64,000 nucleotides of DNA from NORP309 sp964352735 (GCA_964352735.1 CAYGTC010000012.1:1-64000); one strand, 5' to 3'; numbered from the stretch's first letter, positions 1 to 10,007 are shown. The notes: generated from the letters alone by a model not told the origin. Translations and numbers: made by a program.

Positions 1-71
1 ATAGTGTCTATTATTTGAATTAAATTGTATAGACTGTCGATGACTTAGCGCTTACGTTTCACCTTTACCTT

Positions 72-383
72 TTAAAGAGCCTTAATCACTTGCATTATTT
101 GATTCAAATTATTATTTAATATTTCCCTATCTGTATTATTTAGGTTACTGTCTGACAGGATAAAATGACAAGTTCTTACCACTTTTCTCCATCTGGGGTT
201 AGCTGGGATATTTTTTAATGATAAATATTTATCCATAGATCGAGTTCTTAAAGTACCATTATCGTTCGTTACGGTCCAGACTTTACTGTTCTCAGCTAAA
301 TCCAATCTGTTTTTTCCAGTGTGTCTGTTCCAAATATCAACAGCTTCTACCATGGCTTTAATTAGGCTCTTCGGGCTTCTCAA
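72..383 (-). CDS. Orphan C-terminal domain of a broken TPR gene (hypothetical)
   Basis: I do not recognise a named family. The product is about 90-103 residues, rich in Trp, Arg and Lys, and looks like a compact domain with a conserved-looking core (DLAENSKVWTV, then RTRSMDKYLSLKNIP, then PRWRKVV). The longest frame starts with TTG at 383; the first ATG is at 350. An in-frame TGA lies just upstream of the TTG, and the frame overlaps the end of the TPR gene by 26 bases in another phase. A one-base shift around 360-383 would fuse the two into one protein of about 300 residues. I infer this is the 3' part of a frameshifted or internally deleted gene; an independent small protein is the alternative. 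Confidence 0.45.
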   Translation of the reverse strand: MRSPKSLIKAMVEAVDIWNRHTGKNRLDLAENSKVWTVTNDNGTLRTRSMDKYLSLKNIPANPRWRKVVRTCHFILSDSNLNNTDREILNNNLNQIMQVIKAL

Positions 384-954
384 GTTTCAACAATAATGAA
401 CCAATATTATTATAGCTATCTGCAGCTATGCCAACTTCATTTAGCATCAAGTTTAATGTCAAACTGTTTTGATAATTTTTTAGTGCTTTTAAATAATCGC
501 CAGTATTTTTGTATAAGTCACCCAAATCGTTATAACTTTCACTTTGTAATTCTTGATCATTCAATTGAACTGCAATATCAAATTTTTTTCGAAAGTTTTC
601 TAGAGCTGCATCATAATTGAATTTATAAAAAGCGATCTGCCCCATCTTTTGATGCCACATATATTGATGAACTAAATCACTGGAAAATTCTGGATGACCT
701 TTCATCAAGTACAAGTAAAACTCTTCATTATCCCTGATATCTAACTTAGCACTGATTTGTGCCAAATAATTTAATAACAATAAAGGTCTCTGGGTTGATC
801 TATCTTTATTGAATTGCAATTCACAACTGACCTCTGCTTTTTTCCATTCCCTATTATCATAGTTTTCTTGACAGGAACCTGATATTTTTTCACCAAAAAC
901 ATTAAGACTTATACATAAAAAAGAAATGAGTACAGCATTTTGAAAATAATTCAT
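358..954 (-). CDS. Secreted TPR protein, probably truncated
   Basis: The product is 198 residues. Residues 1-21 look like a signal peptide ending in NVFG. At least two tetratricopeptide repeats follow (about residues 95-190; FNYDAALENFRKKF and GDYLKALKNYQNSLTLN), then an abrupt end in EKPEEPN. TPR arrays of this kind usually sit before a signalling domain in larger exported or membrane proteins. The adjacent out-of-phase domain at 72-383 suggests that the reading frame is broken here. It lies 96 bases downstream of the winged-helix regulator on the same strand, so the two may be co-transcribed. The function is unknown. Confidence 0.6.
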   Translation of the reverse strand: MNYFQNAVLISFLCISLNVFGEKISGSCQENYDNREWKKAEVSCELQFNKDRSTQRPLLLLNYLAQISAKLDIRDNEEFYLYLMKGHPEFSSDLVHQYMWHQKMGQIAFYKFNYDAALENFRKKFDIAVQLNDQELQSESYNDLGDLYKNTGDYLKALKNYQNSLTLNLMLNEVGIAADSYNNIGSLLLKLEKPEEPN

Positions 955-1050
955 ATATTATTGAAAAGTAAGGTTTTTCCAAGGAATAATATCAGTATTT
1001 TACAACCTTATGACAATTCAAATGTTATGAAAATGTTAATTGAATAAAAA

Positions 1051-3054
1051 TTATAAATTTGATTGAAATAACTGAAAAATATCAGCGCTGGTATTGCTGA
1101 GATAACAATAAAAAACTTTATCCATACTGATTGTCATGCCACTGCAGGTGCTATCATACAATCGTTCAACCAAGTTGGATTCTAGATCCATGACATATAA
1201 GCCAAATGCATCCTTTGCATCCTTATCATAATAATAAAGCTTACCTTGTTGCTGTTCAAAATCAAAACGATTCTGGAAAAGCCAACGTTGATTTGATACC
1301 TGATCTATTAATCGATTACCGATGAACAACTGTTGTTGGTGATCAATAAAGCCATGATTCTCACCTTCATTATCATAGTTTATATACGCCCATTGTTCAT
1401 GCATTGCTCGAATTGTATCTTTATTGATATCATAGTGATGCACTCTCCACAATTGATTTTTTTTCAAGCTAAAAGCGAGCTGATTGTTATCAAACCATGA
1501 CATGCCTCTTATTTCCTGTTGAGATAACTTTAAACTTTTCTTGTCGTCATTTAAAGTATCAATAACATGAATGCCATTGGATGATAATACGGCGATGTAT
1601 TTATCATCTGGAGACCATTTTATGTCAAAGTGTTTGTCATGATTATCAAATTGTGACAACATGGATAGTTGAGAGTTTTTCAGATCTTTGATCCATACCT
1701 GTGAATGACCAGATCTTCTGGACAGAAATGCCAGTTGTTCTCCAGAGTGAGATATAGCAGGAAACTCATCAGTGACAGATGAATCAACAGCAAACTCATG
1801 CGTTTTGGAGTCCACATGATAGGATTTGATATCATAATCAAATTGACCACCAGAATACAGGTAAGTCTCATTATGTGTAACACGAACAGGAGGCCCAACT
1901 TGATGAGTGGTCTCATAGAGTGTTTTGATGTTTTTTCCATCCATACTGATTTCAATCAAACTATTGGCAGGATGAAGCCCCATAGTAATGATTTTATCAC
2001 CATTGTGGTTCCAAATAGCGCAACATAAATGCTCATCCTTCTTAAATAAGAAAGTCAATTCATCAGTAGTCAAATCTAAAACATAAAAACCCAGCCATTG
2101 TTGCTCATCTGGACTCGATATTAACAACTTATCTTCTGTTGGATGCAAATCAAATTGTGAATTCCCTGCTTTATATGCCACAGGTTGGTTTAATTGAGTT
2201 TGGCTGAAATCATTAATATTCAATCTATAAATATAGTATGGCGCACCTTGACTAGAACGCTCAGCATAAATGATGTGATCAGTATCATGGGTAAAAGTGA
2301 CTGACCCATAACTGCCTGAAGGGCAATTATGGATGATTTTCTCTTCTAGCACTTGTGAGTTCGTTAATGTCATCAGTCGTAATTCACACCGATCTTTATG
2401 CGTATATAGATAAATCAACTTGCCACCATCAGCTGACCAATCACTGGAACCTGCATTTCCAAGGCCATCGCTGATTCTTTTTGTTTCACCCGTTGTGAGA
2501 TCCTTTAAATATAAATGATAAACCCCAGATTCAAATGCAGAATAACTGAGATAACTGCCATTTGGAGAAATTTTGGCTTCGTACTCTTGGCCTCCTCCAC
2601 GCGTCAGTGCTTTCGCTTTATAAAAATAATCAGCATCATTTTCATAGAAAAAAGTAAGTGCAGCTATCACAGAGCACAGTACAACTGAAACAGCCATGAT
2701 AAGATTCATGGATGTTTTTTTAGGTTTGATGATCGGCAATTCAACATTGCTGTCAACACTGACTATGAATTTATAACCTTTTTTGGGGTACGTGACAATA
2801 AAACGGGGGTTTTTTACTTGGTCCTTCAGTGATTTCCTGAGTTTTGCAATGACCCTATTGACCGCATTTTCGGTAACGATGTGGCCTTGCCAAACACTTT
2901 CTATCAATTCATCTCTGGTGATTATTCTTTGTGGATTATCACAAAAATACCTCAACAACTCTGATTGCAGTGGTTCAAGGCGCGCTTCAGTATTATCCAT
3001 TGACAATACTTGCCTATCTGCATCAAAACGCCAGTCTTTGAGTTGATAAATCAT
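1051..3054 (-). CDS. CadC-like membrane-bound winged-helix regulator with beta-propeller sensor
   Basis: The protein is about 667 residues. Residues 1-100 form an OmpR/PhoB-type winged helix, with the recognition-helix region near TENAVNRVIAKLRKSL and the wing at YPKKGYKF. A single membrane segment follows at about 117-138. The rest is a periplasmic TolB/WD40-like beta-propeller with repeated units such as SPNGSYLSYSA, WSADGGKLIYL and WSPDDKYIAVLSS. The architecture matches CadC/ToxR-type one-component regulators that bind DNA while anchored in the inner membrane and sense through the periplasmic domain. The longest frame begins with TTG at 3057; I prefer the ATG at 3054. It is divergent from the CocE/NonD hydrolase across 142 bases, which makes that gene a likely target (inference). 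Confidence 0.85.
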   Translation of the reverse strand: MIYQLKDWRFDADRQVLSMDNTEARLEPLQSELLRYFCDNPQRIITRDELIESVWQGHIVTENAVNRVIAKLRKSLKDQVKNPRFIVTYPKKGYKFIVSVDSNVELPIIKPKKTSMNLIMAVSVVLCSVIAALTFFYENDADYFYKAKALTRGGGQEYEAKISPNGSYLSYSAFESGVYHLYLKDLTTGETKRISDGLGNAGSSDWSADGGKLIYLYTHKDRCELRLMTLTNSQVLEEKIIHNCPSGSYGSVTFTHDTDHIIYAERSSQGAPYYIYRLNINDFSQTQLNQPVAYKAGNSQFDLHPTEDKLLISSPDEQQWLGFYVLDLTTDELTFLFKKDEHLCCAIWNHNGDKIITMGLHPANSLIEISMDGKNIKTLYETTHQVGPPVRVTHNETYLYSGGQFDYDIKSYHVDSKTHEFAVDSSVTDEFPAISHSGEQLAFLSRRSGHSQVWIKDLKNSQLSMLSQFDNHDKHFDIKWSPDDKYIAVLSSNGIHVIDTLNDDKKSLKLSQQEIRGMSWFDNNQLAFSLKKNQLWRVHHYDINKDTIRAMHEQWAYINYDNEGENHGFIDHQQQLFIGNRLIDQVSNQRWLFQNRFDFEQQQGKLYYYDKDAKDAFGLYVMDLESNLVERLYDSTCSGMTISMDKVFYCYLSNTSADIFQLFQSNL

Positions 3055-3196
3055 CAATTATTAAAGTATCAGCTGCACCAAAATAGGCATTATTAGGCCT
3101 TGGTCACCAAAAGTCATTAAAAATCATCAGTTCATCACGACTTTTTTTATTCAATTATCTAGTATACCTCATGATTCAACCCGACGAAAAACACAC

Positions 3197-5464
3197 ATGA
3201 ATATGACACCTTTATCACTGATAAAAGCTTCTTCTTTGCTGATGGTTTTATTGATCAATACAATCATATCAGCAAATGAACTAAACCATAAAATAACCAA
3301 AATAGATGACTGGAACAGCATTCAGGCCCATAAGGTAATGAAAGATTTGGCCAATTCTGCCTTAAAAGGCCCTGATGAGGTTAATAACCCCATTGATAAA
3401 ATTGCACTGTTATCTTTATTTGAAAACCATGATGGCGTACTATCAAGCATTGCACAATGGCCAACTAAAACCATTAACAACAGTTTTCATTACCAACTTT
3501 ACAGCACTGCTCGCTTGATACAAAAAAACAAAAAAATCACCTTTGAAGCAGCATTTACCGAAGCATTTTTAAACACATTTAAAGACTACGATGACAAACA
3601 AGCTTTTAAAGCGAGTTGGCACCAAGGATATGATTTAAAACGTGGAATCTCCTATCTCAATCATTTATTTGCAATGTTCAAGGCGGATATTAAACCAGAT
3701 CCCTCAAAAGCCATACATTTGATCAAAGAATATCAACAATACATCACTTATAAAAACATATTACCTTTACTGCATCTCCACATTAAAAATGATCATGAAA
3801 AACGTTTTGATATCAATGAAAACATCATCATTAAAACCCCGCATGGTGCTATTATTTCAGGCCTGATGGTCAAAAAAAGAGCCCAAAAAGCGCCCTTGCC
3901 TACGGCATTGGTTTCTACAATATACAGTGACCTGAACAACAATAGAAAGACAGCAATTGAAGCTGCCATTCATGGTTACATTGGTCTTGTTGCCGATACC
4001 AGAGGTAAAAGGCTTAGTCCTGATGACATTGTTCCCTATGAATATGATGGCATTGATACCCATGCTGTCATTGACTGGATCAGCAAACAAAAATGGAGTG
4101 ATGGTCGTGTTGGCATGTATGGCGGCAGTTATTCGGGTTTTGTCCAATGGGCCGCGGCAAAATACCAACACCCCGCACTTAAAACCATCGTTCCTTATGT
4201 GGCTGCAATACCAGGACTTGGTTTACCAATGGAAAATAATGTTTTTTTAACAGCCAATTATGCGTGGCCATTTTTTGTTACCAATAATAAATACCTCGAT
4301 AATGACTTATATAATGATAATCAGCGTTGGCAGCAATTGAGTCAAAAATGGTATGAAAGCGGTCGTCCTTTCAGGGAAATTGACCAAATCGATGGATTGG
4401 ATAATCCTTGGTTACAAAAGCACCTTAATCATCCCGCTTACGATCGTTATTGGCAAAACATGGTGCCTTATCAACATGATTTTAGTAAAATTGATATTCC
4501 TGTACTGTCTATTACCGGTTATTATGATGATGGACAAATATCAGCGTTACATTATCTGAATGAACATGAAAAATACCACAAAAACCCAAACCATCACTTA
4601 ATCATCGGCCCTTATGATCATTTTGGAGCGCAATCCATTCCTGCCCAACATTTAAGGGGTTATGAAATTGATCAATCCGCTAAAATAGATGTTAAGTCCA
4701 TCACTTTTCAATGGTTAGACCATATATTTTATGATAAGCCGAAACCCAAACTAATAAAAGATAAAATCAATTACCAATTAATGGGTGCTGATCAATGGTT
4801 AACTGCACCATCATTAAAATACCTTAATGAACAAACCACCCGCTTTTATTTTAATTCCCATAATAATAGCAAACTTCATGATCTCACTAGTAATAAACCT
4901 GGCTTAAATGACTATGCAATACAAACCATTGATTTCAGTGATAGACAAAGCAGCAATAACAACTATTATCCATGGCCAATTATCAAAGCAGATTTGAATG
5001 ATAAAAGCGGCATGATTTATATAACAGAACCTTTTAAAGAAAACCATGATTTCAGTGGGCAATTCAGTGGCAATATTTCATTGATGATCAATAAACGGGA
5101 TTGTGATATAGGCATCACGGTTTATGAAATTTTACCTGATGGCCAAGCTTTTCATTTGGGTTATTTTCTTGGAAGGGCCAGCTATGCAAAAGACATGAGC
5201 AAAAGGCATCTTATTGAACCAGATACTTTAACAAATATCCCATTCAGACGCAGTCGCATGGCAGCAAAACTGATAAAAAAAGGCAGTAGAATTGCCGTTG
5301 TTCTAGACATCAACAAAAATTCTGGAGCACAAATAAATTACGGCACTGGCAATGATGTCAGCGATGAATCCATCATTGATGCCAATTCACCATTGGTGGT
5401 AAAGTGGTTCAATCACAGTTATATTGACTTACCAATGAAACCCATTCATGAAATCATGCACTGA
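3197..5464 (+). CDS. Secreted CocE/NonD-family alpha/beta hydrolase (X-Pro dipeptidyl-peptidase-like)
   Basis: The product has 755 residues with an N-terminal signal peptide (hydrophobic stretch about 13-27, ending IISANE). The alpha/beta hydrolase core begins near residue 200. The nucleophile elbow GGSYSG places Ser at 311. TGYYDDG gives a candidate acid at Asp444, and GPYDHFG gives the catalytic His475. The C-terminal 200 residues correspond to the jelly-roll domain of this family (cocaine esterase, glutaryl-7-ACA acylase, X-Pro dipeptidyl-peptidases). The first 190 residues are an extra N-terminal helical domain. Family members hydrolyse esters or amides, including proline peptides, but the substrate here cannot be deduced. 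It is likely exported and divergent from the CadC-like regulator. Confidence 0.85.
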   Translation: MNMTPLSLIKASSLLMVLLINTIISANELNHKITKIDDWNSIQAHKVMKDLANSALKGPDEVNNPIDKIALLSLFENHDGVLSSIAQWPTKTINNSFHYQLYSTARLIQKNKKITFEAAFTEAFLNTFKDYDDKQAFKASWHQGYDLKRGISYLNHLFAMFKADIKPDPSKAIHLIKEYQQYITYKNILPLLHLHIKNDHEKRFDINENIIIKTPHGAIISGLMVKKRAQKAPLPTALVSTIYSDLNNNRKTAIEAAIHGYIGLVADTRGKRLSPDDIVPYEYDGIDTHAVIDWISKQKWSDGRVGMYGGSYSGFVQWAAAKYQHPALKTIVPYVAAIPGLGLPMENNVFLTANYAWPFFVTNNKYLDNDLYNDNQRWQQLSQKWYESGRPFREIDQIDGLDNPWLQKHLNHPAYDRYWQNMVPYQHDFSKIDIPVLSITGYYDDGQISALHYLNEHEKYHKNPNHHLIIGPYDHFGAQSIPAQHLRGYEIDQSAKIDVKSITFQWLDHIFYDKPKPKLIKDKINYQLMGADQWLTAPSLKYLNEQTTRFYFNSHNNSKLHDLTSNKPGLNDYAIQTIDFSDRQSSNNNYYPWPIIKADLNDKSGMIYITEPFKENHDFSGQFSGNISLMINKRDCDIGITVYEILPDGQAFHLGYFLGRASYAKDMSKRHLIEPDTLTNIPFRRSRMAAKLIKKGSRIAVVLDINKNSGAQINYGTGNDVSDESIIDANSPLVVKWFNHSYIDLPMKPIHEIMH

Positions 5465-5506
5465 TTTACATAATATTGTCTTTTTTAAATGGCACGGGCA
5501 TAAAAA

Positions 5507-5534
5507 AACCCTGAAAGCGCAAACTTTCAGGGTT
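5507..5534 (-). terminator. Intrinsic terminator of the peroxiredoxin gene
   Basis: A perfect 11-bp stem (AACCCTGAAAG / CTTTCAGGGTT) has a 6-base loop. On the minus strand it is followed by a run of seven T. It lies 26 bases after the peroxiredoxin stop. The stem could also stop plus-strand transcripts from the hydrolase gene, although no T-run follows on that side. Confidence 0.8.
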
Positions 5535-5560
5535 GATAATCACGGTATTGAACAAATCAA

Positions 5561-6166
5561 TTACAATTTATCAGCTTCTTCAGACAAATACTCAGCAACA
5601 CCTTCAGGAGACGCGTTCATGCCTTTATCACCATCACTCCAACCTGCAGGGCACACTTCACCATGCTCTTCGTGGAATTTTAAGGCATCAACCATACGTA
5701 ACATTTCATCTACATTACGACCCAGTGGTAAATCATTGACCACTTGATGTCTAACAACATTGTTTTCATCAACCAAGAAAGAACCGCGGAAAGCCACAGC
5801 ACCGTCTGGTGTTTCAACATCATAGGCTTTACAAGCTTTGTGTGTAACATCAGCAAACAAAGTATATCCTACTTGGCCAATACCGCCTTTATTAACAGGC
5901 GTATTTCTCCACGCATTGTGAGTAAATTGTGAATCAATAGAAACACCAACAACTTCTACACCTCTTTTGCTGAATTCTTCTAATCTGTGGTCAAAAGCAA
6001 TTAATTCAGATGGACAAACAAACGTAAAATCCAAAGGATAGAAGAAAATTACTTTAATTTTACCTTCCGTTGCTTTTTTGAAGTTGTAATTATCTACAAT
6101 CTCACCATTTCCTAATACCGCAGCCCCTTTAAGGTTAGGAGCTTTTTTACCGACTAATACGCCCAT
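5561..6166 (-). CDS. Typical 2-Cys peroxiredoxin (AhpC/Prx1 type)
   Basis: The 201-residue thiol peroxidase reduces hydrogen peroxide and organic peroxides in the cytoplasm. The peroxidatic cysteine is Cys51 in FTFVCPSE, and the resolving cysteine is Cys172 in GEVCPAGW near the C terminus. This spacing is that of typical 2-Cys enzymes acting as obligate dimers or decamers. The length is normal. The C-terminal extension after the resolving Cys (SPEGVAEYLSE) resembles the YF-type tail region of overoxidation-sensitive peroxiredoxins, but no GGLG motif is evident. It stands alone with its own terminator. I see no adjacent ahpF or oxyR. Confidence 0.93.
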   Translation of the reverse strand: MGVLVGKKAPNLKGAAVLGNGEIVDNYNFKKATEGKIKVIFFYPLDFTFVCPSELIAFDHRLEEFSKRGVEVVGVSIDSQFTHNAWRNTPVNKGGIGQVGYTLFADVTHKACKAYDVETPDGAVAFRGSFLVDENNVVRHQVVNDLPLGRNVDEMLRMVDALKFHEEHGEVCPAGWSDGDKGMNASPEGVAEYLSEEADKL

Positions 6167-6272
6167 GTAATATTCTCATCTGTTAAAAAGCACATATTTT
6201 ACCTAATTACTCATCACTTATCATTCTATATTTTAAATCATATCAATCTGTTTTTTCGATTGTTATGTTAAT

Positions 6273-6740
6273 TCAACTTTTTTGATCAGTCTGAACAGTC
6301 CATTTGTGGTTAGAATATCCAGATTTCAATAAATAACTCAACCATTTATTGAGAAAATTATTCAATGCAGCTCGGGTTTTCATATGAATCTCTGGCGAAA
6401 TTTTTGGCCCCATCAAACGGATAAACCTTTGAATGTTGGTGCAGTAAACCATTTCTGCTACTTGTGCATCCTGATAAATTTTTATGGCTATTTTTTCACT
6501 TTGCGCATAACGAAACACATAATGTATTTCTAATTCTAGAGTGTATTTGAATTTTTTATTGATGGTCAGTTTCAATTGTGGTTTGTCACCATTGTTACTG
6601 TGATAAACAGTGCTTTCATGAACCATTTTAGGTAACAATAAACCCAATAAATGAAAATTATCTTCATGCTGTATAGAAACACATTCCCTATTGATATAAT
6701 CAGACTGTATGGCGTGTTTTTTTTCTTCAGATTTAAGCAT
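6273..6740 (-). CDS. DUF1249 family protein (YqiB-like)
   Basis: The 155-residue cytoplasmic protein has no signal peptide. It matches the E. coli YqiB / DUF1249 pattern: an early NFHLLGLLLPKM block, a central beta-rich region, the signature IKIYQDAQVAEMVY, and a C-terminal helix NNFLNKWLSYLLKSG. The family function is not established; in E. coli the gene lies near cpdA and nudF. Here it follows ppsR with two bases between stop and start, so the two are one operon. Confidence 0.8.
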   Translation of the reverse strand: MLKSEEKKHAIQSDYINRECVSIQHEDNFHLLGLLLPKMVHESTVYHSNNGDKPQLKLTINKKFKYTLELEIHYVFRYAQSEKIAIKIYQDAQVAEMVYCTNIQRFIRLMGPKISPEIHMKTRAALNNFLNKWLSYLLKSGYSNHKWTVQTDQKS

Positions 6741-6742
6741 AA

Positions 6743-7555
6743 TTAATGCAAACGGTTGGTCAAATTTAACGCCAATAATATCTTACCAGAAATTTCCTCT
6801 ATTGAAGTATGTGTGGTATTGAGAAACTCTATACCATTTCTCAAATACATCGATTCAGCATCGCTGACTTCTTTTTGGCATTGGCGGGCATTGGCATATT
6901 GAGTGCCTGATCGTCTCTCATTTCTGATTTGAGACAACCTGAATGGGTCAATAGTCAAACCATAAACTTTATGTTTGTTTTTCAATATGTTATCAGGTAT
7001 TTTTAATTTTTCCAAATCCTCTTGTGTCAATGGGTAATTGGCTGCTTTGACACCATATTGTAACGCTAAATATAAACACGTAGGGGTTTTACCAGAACGA
7101 CTGACACCCAAAAGTATGATATCCGCATTATCATATGAGCTACTCATGCCATCATCATGCAATAATGTGAAGTTGGTAGCATCCATTCTGGCATTGTAAG
7201 ATTTTGAATTCACCATGCCATGGGCTTGTCCAACCACAGGTGATCGTTTGACACCTAAAGTACTCTCAATTTTACGCAATAAACTGTTGAATGGATCAAG
7301 TTTCAAGCCCCCTCCCGAATGAATAACCTTTCTCAATTGTTTGTCAACAACGGTATTGATCACCAATGGTTGAGAGTCAAGGTGATTGGCCTTGATTTGA
7401 TCAGCTGCCGCTTGGGCTTTTTCTAGAGTATCAACAAAAGGAATTCGAATTTGCTCAAATTCTATATTGTTGAATTGAGAGATCAACGAATGACCAACTG
7501 TTTCAGCTGTAATTGCGGTGCCGTCAGAGACGTAAAATATTACACATTTTTTCAT
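6743..7555 (-). CDS. ppsR: PEP synthase regulatory protein (bifunctional kinase/pyrophosphorylase)
   Basis: The 270-residue protein belongs to the DUF299/PSRP family. It switches phosphoenolpyruvate synthase off by ADP-dependent phosphorylation of a Thr near the catalytic His, and on by phosphate-dependent removal. The P-loop-like GVSRSGKT lies at residues 150-157, followed by YLALQYGVKAANYPL, which is diagnostic of the family. The N terminus (VIFYVSDGTAITAETVG) is also typical. It is divergent from ppsA, its expected substrate, across about 76 bases, which strongly supports the assignment. It is co-transcribed with the YqiB-like gene. Confidence 0.95.
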   Translation of the reverse strand: MKKCVIFYVSDGTAITAETVGHSLISQFNNIEFEQIRIPFVDTLEKAQAAADQIKANHLDSQPLVINTVVDKQLRKVIHSGGGLKLDPFNSLLRKIESTLGVKRSPVVGQAHGMVNSKSYNARMDATNFTLLHDDGMSSSYDNADIILLGVSRSGKTPTCLYLALQYGVKAANYPLTQEDLEKLKIPDNILKNKHKVYGLTIDPFRLSQIRNERRSGTQYANARQCQKEVSDAESMYLRNGIEFLNTTHTSIEEISGKILLALNLTNRLH

Positions 7556-7631
7556 AAATTCTTGGTAATCTGGCTAATTTACTATGGGCGAATGATAGAA
7601 TACTAATCTTTTATTATTGTGGTTTCAATTA

Positions 7632-10007
7632 ATGCCTGAATATATTCAACAACTCAACCAAATTGGTATGAAAGACTTAGCTCAAGTGGGTGGTAAAAAT
7701 GCATCACTTGGGGAAATGATTACTCACTTATCCTCCTTAGGTGTCAGTGTTCCTGGTGGATTTGCGACAACTTCACAAGCTTTTATTGATTTTCTCAGCC
7801 AAACAGGCCTTGATAAAAAAATCAATGAACGGTTAAACAACCTTGATGTTGATGATGTTAATGCTTTGGCAGAAGCTGGTAAAGAAATTCGCTCATGGGT
7901 CATGTCGACTCCTTTTCAAGAAGAGTTAAACCATAAAATCCGTTCGGCCTTTGAGCACATGGAACAAGAAATTGGAGCTGATGCATCGGTGGCAGTCAGA
8001 TCCTCAGCAACAGCAGAAGACTTGCCAGATGCTTCATTTGCGGGCCAGCAAGAAACCTTTCTTAATGTCAAAGGCATAGACAATGTTCTGACCAAAATTC
8101 ACGAAGTATTTGCTTCGCTTTACAATGACAGAGCCATTTCCTATCGTGTCCATCAGGGATTTGACCACCACGATGTTTATCTCTCGGCTGGTGTACAGTT
8201 GATGATTCGCAGTGATTTGGCATCCAGTGGCGTGATGTTTTCTATTGATACCGAATCAGGTTTTGATGACGTGGTATTCATCACTTCGTCATATGGGTTG
8301 GGCGAAATGGTGGTTCAAGGCGCGGTAAATCCAGATGAATTTTACGTTTACAAGCCCAATATTGAAAATAACAAACCTGCTGTTTTGAGAAGAAATCTTG
8401 GCTCAAAACACATAGAAATGGTTTACTCAAAAGAAACAGATGTGGTCACACAAAATGTTGACTCACACCGAGCACAACAATTTTCTATTACTGATGATGA
8501 AGTACAGGAATTGGCAAAACAAGCCATGATCATTGAAAAACATTATCAAAGACCCATGGACATTGAATGGGCCAAAGATGGTGTGACAGGTAAGCTCTAC
8601 ATTGTTCAGGCACGCCCAGAAACTGTTAAATCACAAAACAAAAATACCCAAACCATTGAAAGGTATCAAATTTCAGCAGACTCCAAACAACATGATGTCA
8701 TCTGCGAAGGCAGAAGTATTGGTCAAAAAATCGGTTCAGGCGTAGCAAAAGTGATCAATAGTATAGCGCAAATGGATGAAGTCAAAGCTGGCGATGTTCT
8801 GGTCACAGACATGACAGACCCCGATTGGGAACCCATCATGAAACGGGCCTCTGCCATTGTCACCAACCGTGGTGGAAGAACTTGTCACGCAGCCATCATT
8901 GCGCGAGAACTCGGTATACCTGCTATTGTTGGCTGTGGAGATGCTACTCAAAAAATAACCAAAGGTTCTGATGTCACCGTCTCTTGTTCTGAAGGTGACA
9001 CTGGCTTCATATATGATGGTTTGATAGACTTTGAAATCATTAAAACTGATTTAGGTGATATGCCAGAGGCACCATTGAAAATCATGATGAACGTCGGCAA
9101 TCCTGATCGCGCCTTTGATTTTGCTTCATTACCACACAAAGGCATTGGATTGGCCCGTTTAGAGTTCATCATCAATCGTATGATTGGTATTCACCCAAAA
9201 GTCTTGTTAAATTATGATCAACAACCAGATGACATCAGAAAAATTGTTGATCCGATGATTGCCGCTTATGGAGATCCTGTTGATTATTACATCAAGCGAT
9301 TGGCGGAAGGCATTTCAACATTGGGTGCAGCATTTGCCCCTGAAACTGTGATCGTAAGACTCTCTGATTTCAAATCCAATGAATATGCCAATCTCATTGG
9401 CGGTAAACAATATGAACCCAATGAAGAGAATCCAATGATCGGTTTCAGGGGCGCTTCACGTTATATTGATCCTTCTTTCCAACCTTGTTTCGAAATGGAG
9501 TGCAAGGCATTGAAATACATCAGAGACGAAATGGGCTTGACCAATATTTGGGCCATGGTACCATTTGTTAGAACACTGGATGAAGGCAAAAAAGTCATAG
9601 AAATCATGAAGAAGTTTGGCTTAACTCAAGGTGAAAATGGTTTAAAAATCATCATGATGTGTGAATTGCCTTCCAATGCTTTAATGGCCAATGAATTTTT
9701 GGACATTTTTGATGGTTTTTCTATCGGTTCCAATGATTTAACTCAACTGACGCTGGGTTTGGACCGTGACTCTGGATTGGTCGCTGATTTATTTGATGAA
9801 AGAGATCCAGCAGTCAAAAAATTATTGGCCATGGCCATACACAATTGTAACCGCCGTGGTAAATACATTGGCATCTGTGGTCAGGGTCCTTCTGATCACC
9901 CTGATCTAGCCCAATGGCTGATGACACAAGGCATCGATAGCGTCTCTCTCAACCCTGATACAGTGGTTGAAACATGGCTGGCACTTGCGAAAAGCAAAAA
10001 CCAGTAA
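7632..10007 (+). CDS. ppsA: Phosphoenolpyruvate synthase
   Basis: The enzyme is about 791 residues (E. coli 792). It converts pyruvate, ATP and water into PEP, AMP and phosphate in gluconeogenesis. The N-terminal ATP-grasp domain contains GGKNASLGEM and VAVRSSATAEDLPDASFAG. The swivelling domain carries the phosphohistidine His419 in GGRTCHAAI, with the regulatory Thr417 two residues before. The C-terminal PEP-binding TIM barrel ends in GICGQGPSDHPDLAQWL. An upstream TTG at 7617 extends the frame, but the ATG at 7632 (MPEYIQQLNQIG) fits the family. Control by the divergent ppsR product is expected. Confidence 0.96.
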   Translation: MPEYIQQLNQIGMKDLAQVGGKNASLGEMITHLSSLGVSVPGGFATTSQAFIDFLSQTGLDKKINERLNNLDVDDVNALAEAGKEIRSWVMSTPFQEELNHKIRSAFEHMEQEIGADASVAVRSSATAEDLPDASFAGQQETFLNVKGIDNVLTKIHEVFASLYNDRAISYRVHQGFDHHDVYLSAGVQLMIRSDLASSGVMFSIDTESGFDDVVFITSSYGLGEMVVQGAVNPDEFYVYKPNIENNKPAVLRRNLGSKHIEMVYSKETDVVTQNVDSHRAQQFSITDDEVQELAKQAMIIEKHYQRPMDIEWAKDGVTGKLYIVQARPETVKSQNKNTQTIERYQISADSKQHDVICEGRSIGQKIGSGVAKVINSIAQMDEVKAGDVLVTDMTDPDWEPIMKRASAIVTNRGGRTCHAAIIARELGIPAIVGCGDATQKITKGSDVTVSCSEGDTGFIYDGLIDFEIIKTDLGDMPEAPLKIMMNVGNPDRAFDFASLPHKGIGLARLEFIINRMIGIHPKVLLNYDQQPDDIRKIVDPMIAAYGDPVDYYIKRLAEGISTLGAAFAPETVIVRLSDFKSNEYANLIGGKQYEPNEENPMIGFRGASRYIDPSFQPCFEMECKALKYIRDEMGLTNIWAMVPFVRTLDEGKKVIEIMKKFGLTQGENGLKIIMMCELPSNALMANEFLDIFDGFSIGSNDLTQLTLGLDRDSGLVADLFDERDPAVKKLLAMAIHNCNRRGKYIGICGQGPSDHPDLAQWLMTQGIDSVSLNPDTVVETWLALAKSKNQ

